Under the pieces are notes generated by a model, which was not told the DNA's origin, ran no database searches, and saw only the letters and a program-made list of their open reading frames with translations. From contig JACVQG010000052.1 of assembly GCA_015661045.1 (NCBI GenBank), forward strand, positions 1-7,660: a stretch of DNA of 7,660 nt. Reading direction: 5' to 3'. Shown one piece after another: positions 1 through 5,608 of this stretch (its first letter is position 1; the number at the start of each line of letters is the position of its first letter). Source of the stretch: Dehalococcoidia bacterium (GTDB lineage Bacteria > Chloroflexota > Dehalococcoidia > JACVQG01). Both the position numbers and the translations under genes were made by a program.

Positions 1-153
1 AAGGATAGTTATTGTGAACCGGGATATTTTAAAGGGATTACTTTAATTTCCGGCGCAAAGAACCAGAAAGAGACAAAAGTCGCAGACCAGGATACAAATG
101 GATGTTATTCTTACTATGGTGTTAATACCAACGTAAAAAGTAATGTCGCATAA
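1..153 (+). CDS. C-terminal end of an unrecognised protein (partial, 5' end outside window)
   Basis: The frame starting at base 1 is open for 50 codons and ends at TAA (151-153). The visible tail contains two cysteines, several Tyr/Asn/Gly residues and short polar stretches such as GCYSYYGVNTN. That composition looks like the end of a secreted or surface protein more than a cytosolic enzyme, but this is only an impression. No family is recognised. The palindromic repeat at 156-252 starts two bases after the stop. A 15-base string within the coding part (70-84) recurs at 732-746, so the last codons could partly derive from a repeat. The upstream sequence is needed to decide whether this is a real gene end. 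Confidence 0.45.
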   Translation, partial: KDSYCEPGYFKGITLISGAKNQKETKVADQDTNGCYSYYGVNTNVKSNVA

Positions 154-155
154 TT

Positions 156-252
156 CGTCATTGCGAGAAGCGGAGCGACGAAGCAATCTCCGCTTTTGGA
201 TGAGTAATCAGCCTTAAGGTGATGAGATTGCTTCGATTCACTCGCAATGACG
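156..252. repeat. Palindromic MITE-like dispersed repeat with CGTCATTGCGAG termini
   Basis: The element has perfect 12-bp terminal inverted repeats, CGTCATTGCGAG (156-167) and CTCGCAATGACG (241-252). A second perfect 12-bp inverted pair lies inside, CGAAGCAATCTC (179-190) and GAGATTGCTTCG (224-235). The 33-bp centre does not match. From memory, repeats with these arms are dispersed in intergenic regions of several environmental bacteria, including Dehalococcoidia-like and deltaproteobacterial genomes. It has no coding capacity and I see no clear target-site duplication. An alternative local hairpin, AAGCGGAG (168-175) with CTCCGCTT (188-195), would compete with the long fold. In RNA it would make a large structure and could end transcription from the upstream gene. 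Confidence 0.85.
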
Positions 253-345
253 GGGTACACTTTTTCAATCATCATGTATCAAAATTTAATGCGTTTGTAT
301 TAGTAATGTAAAGAAGACTTATGTTTCGGCTGGATTGTAATTGGG

Positions 346-374
346 TTGTAAAAAAAGCAAGGTAGACTTATATT
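346..374 (+). promoter_or_regulatory. Candidate sigma-70 promoter for the ferredoxin gene
   Basis: TTGTAA (346-351) is separated by 17 bp from TATATT (369-374), which is 4/6 and 5/6 to the sigma-70 consensus at the ideal spacing. An identical TTGTAA hexamer lies one helical turn upstream (335-340). The predicted start point falls near 381, about 18-30 bases ahead of the two possible ferredoxin start codons. Confidence 0.5.
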
Positions 375-380
375 TTATAA

Positions 381-395
381 ACCAGTCTGTCTGGT
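381..395. promoter_or_regulatory. Operator-like dyad overlapping the predicted transcription start
   Basis: ACCAGTCTGTCTGGT is a 15-bp interrupted palindrome in which 6 of 7 base pairs are symmetric about the centre. It lies immediately downstream of the candidate -10 box and just before the ferredoxin start, where a bound repressor would block initiation. No regulator gene is present in the window to pair with it. The same bases could form only a short, weak RNA hairpin. Confidence 0.35.
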
Positions 396-398
396 CAG

Positions 399-623
399 AT
401 GGGGAAAAAGATGGCAGCAAAACCGGTTATTTTTACTGAGAAATGCGACGGCTGTGGCCTCTGTGTTGAGGTGTGCAACCAGGATGCTTTAGTGATAAAA
501 GATGGGAAGGTTACTTTTAAGGGACCGGTGGAATGTGATTATTGCGGTGAATGCGAATCGGTTTGCCCCAATGAGGCTATAAATTGTTACTATGATATAG
601 TCCTGGGCGAAGAGAACCAGTAA
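399..623 (+). CDS. Small 2[4Fe-4S] bacterial-type ferredoxin
   Basis: A 74-residue soluble electron carrier. The two cluster motifs are plain: C16-x2-C19-x2-C22-x3-C26 and C46-x2-C49-x2-C52-x3-C56-P. By family rule the first three cysteines of each motif, plus the last of the other, hold one cubane each. The usual proline after the fourth cysteine is present in motif 2 but is asparagine in motif 1. An extra C63 follows motif 2. Length fits clostridial-type ferredoxins, with a short acidic tail. The ATG at 399 has no Shine-Dalgarno sequence, while an in-frame ATG at 411 has GGGGA five bases upstream and would start MAAKPV, so 411 may be the true start. It is monocistronic, with its own candidate promoter. 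The redox partner cannot be told. Confidence 0.9.
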   Translation: MGKKMAAKPVIFTEKCDGCGLCVEVCNQDALVIKDGKVTFKGPVECDYCGECESVCPNEAINCYYDIVLGEENQ

Positions 624-731
624 ACTACCATACTAATTATGAATAAATATTATTGCCGTCCTCTGTTTATTACGTAGTATCCCCACTTTGTAGCGACAAT
701 CTCAGAAAAAGAAGTTTACAACCTCCTATTT

Positions 732-746
732 GAGACAAAAGTCGCA
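732..746 (+). repeat. 15-bp direct repeat, second copy (first at 70-84)
   Basis: GAGACAAAAGTCGCA occurs exactly at 70-84 and again at 732-746, in the same orientation, on either side of the palindromic repeat and the ferredoxin gene. The match does not extend clearly beyond 15 bases. A chance match of this length in a window of this size is unlikely but not excluded. Confidence 0.5.
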
Positions 747-781
747 TACATATTCCGCCTTCGCCACATACAATCTTAAGA

Positions 782-807
782 GGTGGGAATTAATTAAATT
801 AATCACC
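782..807. promoter_or_regulatory. AT-rich dyad upstream of the DUF2249 gene
   Basis: GGTG (782-785) plus ATTAAT (789-794) are mirrored by ATTAAT (798-803) plus CACC (804-807), with a three-base bulge and a TAA loop. It sits 40 bases before the start codon and could be an operator or a leader hairpin. No confident -10/-35 pair was found in the 624-847 spacer. Confidence 0.25.
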
Positions 808-847
808 CTTTCCTGTCACCTGTTAGATCGTTATACAGGAGGCGAAG

Positions 848-1099
848 ATGAATACCACAATTACCAATCATAAAACCGTAGTTTTGGATTTACGAACCAC
901 CCAACCTAACGAGAGACGTTTCCGGGTGTTCGACGTTTTTGATAATTTGAGGATTGGGGATACTCTAAAAGTGGTCTATAGCCATGACCTCCAGCCACTT
1001 TATTACCGCCTGCTCGCCGAGAGACGGGGTGAGTTTGTCTGGCAATCCGAAGAGGAGTCACCCGAAGAATGGGCAGCCTGGATAAAAAAGGTGAGATAA
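848..1099 (+). CDS. DUF2249 domain protein (TusA-like small protein)
   Basis: An 83-residue protein that matches DUF2249 along its whole length. It has an N-terminal LDLRTTQPNERR strand-helix start, then IGDTLKVVYSHDLQPLYYRL at about residues 36-55, and a GEFVW...SPEEWAAWIKK end. The family hallmark is the HD-x-x-PL-Y-x-L stretch followed by E-F-x-W and a Pro-Glu-x-W segment, all visible here. Family knowledge: DUF2249 proteins are small, are predicted to share the TusA-like two-layer fold, and often occur alone, in tandem, or beside hemerythrin-like and nitrogen-oxide or respiratory genes; their chemistry is unsettled. The protein has no cysteine, so a TusA-style persulfide carrier role is unlikely. 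A perfect AGGAGG (837-842) lies five bases before the ATG. The next gene starts 30 bp downstream, so the two are probably co-transcribed. Confidence 0.88.
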   Translation: MNTTITNHKTVVLDLRTTQPNERRFRVFDVFDNLRIGDTLKVVYSHDLQPLYYRLLAERRGEFVWQSEEESPEEWAAWIKKVR

Positions 1100-1129
1100 C
1101 CTCTACAACGGATACGGGAGGGCCTTAAC

Positions 1130-1909
1130 GTGATACCTCGTGAGCATGGTGGGTGGGGGATTCTATTGTTCTCGGTAGCCCTGGGGGTAGGGGCAGCAGG
1201 TAAATTTAGCCTTTCGTTGCCTTTATTCGTGATAGCTGCCTTTGCCCTTTTCTTTGCACGTTACCCTTTGACTCTTATTGTGAAAGGAACCTCAAAAAAC
1301 AGGGTAATAACCTGGGAGATTATTTATCTTTCGGTGGCTATTTTAGCTTTTATTCCTCTTCTGTTTATATTCAATCTGTGGTGGTTGGTCCCATTTGGGA
1401 TAGCATTTATCCTCTATCTGGGGGCTTATCTGTACCTGGCAGTATCTAAAAAGCAACGCACCGTCTGGGGGGAAATGATAGGGATTAGCGGCCTTACGAT
1501 GGCATCGCCAATGGCATATTACGTAACCTCCGGGGCATGGCAAACTGAAGCTTTATATCTATGGTTGTTGAGCTTTTTATATCATGCGAGCAGTGTTTTC
1601 TACGTAAAACTTAAAGTAAGACACAAAACAATTCCGGATTTGGCGCTTTCTTTAGCCCGGAAACTAAAGATGGCCCGGGGTTTACTTCTGTATTTAGGGA
1701 TGCTTCTGGTTGCCGTACTTGCACTGGTATTCGGAAATCAGGTCCCGGTGTTAGCCCTTCTGGCTTATTTACCATTAATGGGAAAGGCTGTTGTCGGGGC
1801 GTTGTCTCCTTCCAGGGTAACTTCGATCAAATCATTAGGCTGGACTGAGGTGTTCCATGGATTGGTGTTTACAGGTCTGATGGTTGTTATTTACCGTTTT
1901 TATGGTTAA
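1130..1909 (+). CDS. YwiC-like multi-spanning membrane protein
   Basis: A 259-residue integral membrane protein with about eight or nine hydrophobic segments, roughly at residues 8-22, 28-50, 62-82, 84-104, 113-132, 140-158, 181-202, 205-222 and 238-257. The N-terminal REHGGWG motif (residues 4-10) is the signature of the YwiC-like family. A conserved-looking acidic/histidine segment, GWTEVFHG, precedes the last helix. Family knowledge: B. subtilis ywiC lies in the fnr/narK/nitrate reductase neighbourhood, but no activity is established. The start is GTG at 1130, chosen because GGGAGG (1116-1121) is eight bases upstream and the family motif begins almost at once. It follows the DUF2249 gene by 30 bp. 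A transport or membrane-enzyme role is possible but unsupported. Confidence 0.85.
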   Translation: MIPREHGGWGILLFSVALGVGAAGKFSLSLPLFVIAAFALFFARYPLTLIVKGTSKNRVITWEIIYLSVAILAFIPLLFIFNLWWLVPFGIAFILYLGAYLYLAVSKKQRTVWGEMIGISGLTMASPMAYYVTSGAWQTEALYLWLLSFLYHASSVFYVKLKVRHKTIPDLALSLARKLKMARGLLLYLGMLLVAVLALVFGNQVPVLALLAYLPLMGKAVVGALSPSRVTSIKSLGWTEVFHGLVFTGLMVVIYRFYG

Positions 1910-1981
1910 ATGCTATCCCCATATCACGCGGGGTTTCAGAATATTGTGTTTAATAATCAAATTAGAGGAGGTAAGTAAATA

Positions 1982-2173
1982 ATGAATCGTGAAGAAGCAG
2001 GTCATGGGGCACAAACTAAAAGTGGGATAAGCGGTGGCAAGGATGACGCAGCAAAATGTATGTCTTGCGGTACTGATAGCAAAACCCGTCCGTTGCTTGG
2101 CTGTCTGTTGAAAGGCGAGCATAAATGGGTTTGCGTCCGCTGTCTGCCCATGCTAATCCATGGCACCGAGTGA
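1982..2173 (+). CDS. Small double-CxxC (zinc-ribbon-like) protein of unknown function
   Basis: A 63-residue protein whose first 24 residues are polar and probably flexible. The rest carries C26-x2-C29-G, C41, then C51-x2-C54-L-P, with H47 and H60 nearby. The paired CxxC knuckles would suit one structural zinc or an iron-sulfur site, and the GCLLKGEHKWVC and RCLPMLIHG stretches look like a conserved compact domain. A very strong AGAGGAGGT (1964-1972) lies nine bases before the ATG, good evidence that this short frame is translated. It lies 72 bp after the YwiC-like gene and is the likely last gene of that operon. I do not recognise a named family. Overlapping minus-strand frames lack comparable start signals. 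Confidence 0.7.
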   Translation: MNREEAGHGAQTKSGISGGKDDAAKCMSCGTDSKTRPLLGCLLKGEHKWVCVRCLPMLIHGTE

Positions 2174-2277
2174 TTCTAATCCCCCTTGGATTATAACGGG
2201 AAACAGTGTGAATAGTTAAGCAGCAAATTCTGACACGGCGGAAATGTAACAGCAATTCGTTAATGCTAATACGTTCG

Positions 2278-2316
2278 ATAGCGGCCCACCCCAATTTGAT
2301 TGGGGTGAGCCGCTAT
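2278..2316. terminator. Strong GC-rich hairpin, possible terminator of the upstream operon
   Basis: ATAGCGGC (2278-2285) pairs with GCCGCTAT (2309-2316) and ACCCCAAT (2288-2295) with ATTGGGGT (2299-2306). A 2x2 internal mismatch separates the two arms and the loop is three bases. That gives 16 base pairs in all. The downstream sequence GTATTTATAT is T-rich but has no true U-run on either strand, so intrinsic termination is plausible but not certain. Position between two gene groups fits a terminator. Confidence 0.55.
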
Positions 2317-2416
2317 GTATTTATATCATATAGCCAATGAAGGCAAAACGTGATAACATTTCCACATAGAGGACAATATGTTTACGGATTATTTGGTTAT
2401 TTCCAGATAGGTTGTT

Positions 2417-3613
2417 GTGTTATCTATGAAGGAAGGTCTTGAGGCCAGAATAAGGGAACACATAAAACAGGATGGACCTATTTCCTTTGCTGAATTTATG
2501 GAGATAGCCCTCTACGACCAGGAAGAAGGCTATTATGTAACACCATCGGTTGGCCGTGATTATTATACCAGTCCCTCAGCCCATCCTGTTTTTGGCGCGC
2601 TGGTGGCTATCCAGTTAGAAGAAATATGGTCCTTAATAGGCCAACCCGAATCTTTTCCAGTGGTAGAGCTAGGCGCCGGCCGTGGAACATTGGGTAGGGA
2701 TATTCGGGATTACGCATTGAACATTTCCTCTGACTTTGCGGAGGCAATTGACTATATACAGGTTGAAAAGCACTGGGGTAAAATACCCGAGTTGCCTATA
2801 GAAGGTTGCTTTATCTCCAACGAGTTTATGGATGCGTTGCCTACCCATATCGTTGTAAAAAAAGATGGCTCTATACAGGAGGTAATGGTAACTATACAGG
2901 GCGATAGCCTGACCGAGGTCCTTATGGACCCGCTGCCGGGAGTATTGAAGCATCTGGATGAGGAACTCAACGTCGGTCCCGAAAAGCTCATCTTACCTGA
3001 AGGTTATCGGACCGAGGTAAACCTGGAAGCACCCCGGTGGATGGCTGCGGTGGCTAAGGCCCTGAACCGGGGAATAGTATTGACTATTGATTATGGTTAT
3101 TCGGCAACAGAACTTTATTCACCTGAAAGGCGGAAAGGGACGTTGCTATGTTATCATCAGCATACCTATAATGAAGAGCCTTTGCAGCAGGTGGGTTGCC
3201 AGGATATTACCACCCACGTTGATTTTACCGCATTGATTCGTACCGGAGAAAAAAAGGGATTGTCTACCAAAGGCTTTATAACTCAACGGGAATTCCTTAA
3301 TAACCTTGGGATTCAGCACTATATTCGTTCATTAGGCAATCTTGGTCTTTCGTCCCTGGAATATCAAGCTAACCTTTATGCTATTCAGGAATTAATACGG
3401 TCCGAGGGAATGGGGTCCTTTCGGGTGCTGCTTCAAACTAAAAGAATGGAAGGCGCTAAATTAAAAAGTCTTCAAAAGGAGACTGATAGCAGGTATAAAC
3501 CGCCAACGATGGTGCCAAAACTCCGACTGGAACATTTGCCATTGTATCAGGCAAAGTATTCGCTAACAGAGAAAACGATAGGAGAGGAGATTAGTCTATG
3601 GCCGCCGACATAG
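2417..3613 (+). CDS. SAM-dependent methyltransferase, MidA/NDUFAF7 family (COG1565)
   Basis: A 398-residue class I methyltransferase, near full family length. Visible family motifs in order: GPISFAEFM (20-28), the GYY...GRDYYTSP segment (38-53), the SAM-binding ELGAGRG (84-90), NEFMDALP (135-142), TIDYGY, then RKGTLLCY and QDITTHVDFTAL in the second half. Family knowledge: the mitochondrial homologue NDUFAF7 methylates an arginine of complex I subunit NDUFS2 during assembly; the bacterial substrate is not known, though a respiratory complex subunit is a reasonable guess. The start is uncertain: GTG 2417 has only a weak AGG five bases upstream, and ATG 2426 has none. No confident promoter was seen in 2317-2416. 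The 3' end overlaps the next gene by 16 bp. Confidence 0.88.
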   Translation: MLSMKEGLEARIREHIKQDGPISFAEFMEIALYDQEEGYYVTPSVGRDYYTSPSAHPVFGALVAIQLEEIWSLIGQPESFPVVELGAGRGTLGRDIRDYALNISSDFAEAIDYIQVEKHWGKIPELPIEGCFISNEFMDALPTHIVVKKDGSIQEVMVTIQGDSLTEVLMDPLPGVLKHLDEELNVGPEKLILPEGYRTEVNLEAPRWMAAVAKALNRGIVLTIDYGYSATELYSPERRKGTLLCYHQHTYNEEPLQQVGCQDITTHVDFTALIRTGEKKGLSTKGFITQREFLNNLGIQHYIRSLGNLGLSSLEYQANLYAIQELIRSEGMGSFRVLLQTKRMEGAKLKSLQKETDSRYKPPTMVPKLRLEHLPLYQAKYSLTEKTIGEEISLWPPT

Positions 3614-4098
3614 CATTGGAAGCCTTGAAACAGGCGTTGAACCTGGAAAAGGAGGGTATCCTTTTCTACAAAGAAGCTGCAGAAAAGGTCAAGGATGCTG
3701 CGGGGGGAAAAATATTCCTGTCTCTAGCCGAAGATGAGCGGGACCATCAAAGGATTCTTTCAGCGCAGATTCGCTCTCTGGAATCAGGCAAGGGGTGGAG
3801 CCGTTTCCCTGAAACTGAAGGCATGGAGCCAATAAAGGGCGCACCATCTTTATTCCCAATGGGAAAGGCTGATGTACAAAAAGCCGCCGCTACTGTCTCC
3901 ACTGAGTTAGATGCTATCAGGTTTGGCCTGGATATCGAGAACCGTAGCTATGAATTTTATTTCAAAGCGTCTCGTGAAACTAAGGTAGCCGAGGCTATGG
4001 CTATGTACAGCTTTCTAGCCGGGATGGAGAGAGATCACTTTAATACTCTTATGATGCGGTATGAGGGGTTGGGCGGGCCGGCAGGGTGGACATATTAA
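3598..4098 (+). CDS. Ferritin-like di-iron protein, rubrerythrin family (COG1633)
   Basis: A 166-residue four-helix protein with the complete duplicated di-iron signature. E17 lies in helix 1 (LEKEGILFY) and E47-x-x-H50 in helix 2 (EDERDH). E114 lies in helix 3 (DIENRSYEFY) and E144-x-x-H147 in helix 4 (MERDH). There is no C-terminal rubredoxin domain, so it is the erythrin-only type, ending in GLGGPAGW. Members bind iron and are linked to peroxide or oxygen protection in anaerobes; the exact substrate here is unknown. GAGGAG (3584-3589) lies eight bases before the ATG, inside the end of the methyltransferase gene, and the 16-bp overlap in another frame suggests translational coupling. No hairpin terminator was found after it, only an AT-rich stretch. 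Confidence 0.88.
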   Translation: MAADIALEALKQALNLEKEGILFYKEAAEKVKDAAGGKIFLSLAEDERDHQRILSAQIRSLESGKGWSRFPETEGMEPIKGAPSLFPMGKADVQKAAATVSTELDAIRFGLDIENRSYEFYFKASRETKVAEAMAMYSFLAGMERDHFNTLMMRYEGLGGPAGWTY

Positions 4099-4172
4099 GA
4101 TTAATATATATTATTTTTATGATGTTTTTTACCAGACCGTCATTCCAGTACCCCACTGTAACGTAACTCGAT

Positions 4173-4200
4173 TTGACAGGACTGGGATATTCGCTAAAAT
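4173..4200 (+). promoter_or_regulatory. Near-consensus sigma-70 promoter upstream of the hexomutase operon
   Basis: A perfect TTGACA (4173-4178) is followed after 16 bp by TAAAAT (4195-4200), 5/6 to the -10 consensus. It is in the 172-bp gap ahead of the phosphohexomutase gene and would give an AT-rich leader of about 65 bases. It is the best promoter match in the window and marks the sugar-nucleotide genes as a separate transcription unit. Confidence 0.65.
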
Positions 4201-4270
4201 AAGCTAATTGTGGATAATTCAATTTATATTTAAGGTTGAACGGATAATATAGTTTAAATAATAGGATACT

Positions 4271-5608
4271 ATGATAAACAACCGGTATCGCCAAAAATTC
4301 AGTTTTGGCTCGTCGGGTATCAGGGAGATAGTAACAGCAGAATTTATTGAAGCAGCTTACCATTTGGGATTGTCTCTGAGTAGTGGCTATCACCGGTTGA
4401 TAGTTGGGGGCGATACCAGGGTGTCCACCCCCGCTATGAAATATGCCTTGTTTTCAGGTCTGCTGGCAGGTGGAGGGGAAGTGCAGGATGCCGGAGTGAT
4501 ACCTACTCCAACCCTGGCCTTTGCAGCCCGACATTTCCAGGCTGGGGTCATGATAACTGCGTCGCATAATCCTCCGGAGTATAATGGCATTAAGCTATGG
4601 AACGCCGACGGTTCTGCTTTTAACGAAACTCAAAGAGAGCTATTGGAATCACAAATAGCTGCACCATATAAATACCCCGATATCTCCCGGAACCAAATGT
4701 CTGATGTCCAGGCCAATCCATCGGCAATAAACGATCACGTGACACGGACCCTGTCTGATTTTCCCGATAGTTTAAATCTGAAGGTAGTGGTGGATGCCGG
4801 TGGTGGCGCCACTAGCCTGGTTACCCCGAACCTGTTAAGGCAAATGGGTTGCCAGGTTATCTCTCTAAACTGTCATCCTACAGGATTTTTCCCCCGCCCC
4901 AGCGAACCATCACCGGAAAACCTGGCTACGCTAATTCAAGCGGTAAAAACCACCGGAGCTGACCTGGGATTGGCCCACGATGGAGATGGAGATAGACTGG
5001 TAGCCGTTGATGACATGGGGAGGGTTGTGCCCGGCGATAAGCTACTGATACTTATAGCCAATTCTCTTAATGCCAGAAAGGTGATAACAACGGTAGATGC
5101 TTCGATGATTGTAGAAGAAGCCGGTTTTCAGGTCCTTAGAACCCGGGTTGGGGATGCCTTCGTTTCCCAGGAAATTAAAAATGGAGGGGATTTTGGTGGC
5201 GAGGCGGCGGGAGCCTGGATATTTCCACAGGTCTCCCTTTGCCCCGATGGTATATATGCTGCCGCTGTAGTAGCCCATATCGTATCTAAAGAGAGATTGT
5301 CGGTGTTGGTAGATGCCATTCCCTCCTATCCTATATTGCGTGCCAGTATCCCCACCGATAAACAAATTATGGCACGGATTGAAGAAGAGTTTATGAGATT
5401 GCAGCCATTATCAGTGACCCGCCTGGATGGTTTGCGTCTGGATATGGGGGATGGCTGGCTGTTAGTCCGGCCTTCAGGTACGGAGCCCAAGTTGAGATTA
5501 ACGGTCGAAGCACGAGAGCAGAAACGGGCCGAGGAACTATTTAACTCAGGGAAAGCTGTTATTCAAGCGTGCCAGAAGAGGTCCAATGCTATAGTGGAGG
5601 GGTTATGA
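4271..5608 (+). CDS. glmM: Phosphoglucosamine/phosphomannomutase (alpha-D-phosphohexomutase), GlmM-like
   Basis: A 445-residue cytosolic enzyme that moves phosphate between C6 and C1 of a hexose, most likely GlcN-6-P to GlcN-1-P given its neighbours. All four active-site loops are visible. The phosphoserine loop TASHNPPEYNGIK has S98, and the metal loop DGDGDR spans 237-242. The sugar-specificity loop GGEAAGAW spans 309-316, and the phosphate-binding loop RPSGTEP spans 400-406. The specificity loop reads GGE-AAG-AW, where typical bacterial GlmM has GGE-x-SGH. The GAWIFP...PDG stretch resembles archaeal-type homologues, so phosphomannomutase or dual activity remains possible. The ATG at 4271 has AGGA four bases upstream. 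Its stop overlaps the next ATG as ATGA, indicating a tightly coupled operon. Confidence 0.88.
   Translation: MINNRYRQKFSFGSSGIREIVTAEFIEAAYHLGLSLSSGYHRLIVGGDTRVSTPAMKYALFSGLLAGGGEVQDAGVIPTPTLAFAARHFQAGVMITASHNPPEYNGIKLWNADGSAFNETQRELLESQIAAPYKYPDISRNQMSDVQANPSAINDHVTRTLSDFPDSLNLKVVVDAGGGATSLVTPNLLRQMGCQVISLNCHPTGFFPRPSEPSPENLATLIQAVKTTGADLGLAHDGDGDRLVAVDDMGRVVPGDKLLILIANSLNARKVITTVDASMIVEEAGFQVLRTRVGDAFVSQEIKNGGDFGGEAAGAWIFPQVSLCPDGIYAAAVVAHIVSKERLSVLVDAIPSYPILRASIPTDKQIMARIEEEFMRLQPLSVTRLDGLRLDMGDGWLLVRPSGTEPKLRLTVEAREQKRAEELFNSGKAVIQACQKRSNAIVEGL

Noticed and set aside
653..680. TTGCCG-16 bp-TAGTAT as a promoter for the DUF2249 operon
   Set aside because: Only 4/6 matches in each box and nearly 170 bases from the start codon; no better than background.
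686..710. AGCGAC...AATCTC resembling part of the palindromic repeat at 156-252, as a possible decayed second copy
   Set aside because: Only short pieces match and no inverted partner arm is found nearby.
721..727. ACCTCCT, which reads AGGAGGT on the minus strand, as a possible minus-strand ribosome binding site
   Set aside because: The only nearby start on that strand (TTG) is followed at once by a stop, so no gene follows.
1917..1933. CCCC...GGGG hairpin after the YwiC-like gene as a terminator
   Set aside because: Only four base pairs with a nine-base loop and no T tract; the next gene follows with its own strong ribosome site.
1913..2122. 69-codon minus-strand frame opposite the small CxxC protein
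   Set aside because: No start signals; its composition looks like the antisense of the + strand gene.
2016..2294. 92-codon minus-strand open frame across the double-CxxC gene and the hairpin
   Set aside because: It overlaps a + strand gene with a much stronger ribosome binding site, runs through the palindromic hairpin and has no recognisable protein features.
4049..4393. 114-codon minus-strand frame spanning the gap before the hexomutase
   Set aside because: It overlaps the ends of two clear genes and the best promoter in the window, with no family resemblance.
5042..5365. 107-codon minus-strand frame inside the hexomutase gene
   Set aside because: It lies wholly inside a well-supported gene with all catalytic motifs, so it is an antisense shadow.
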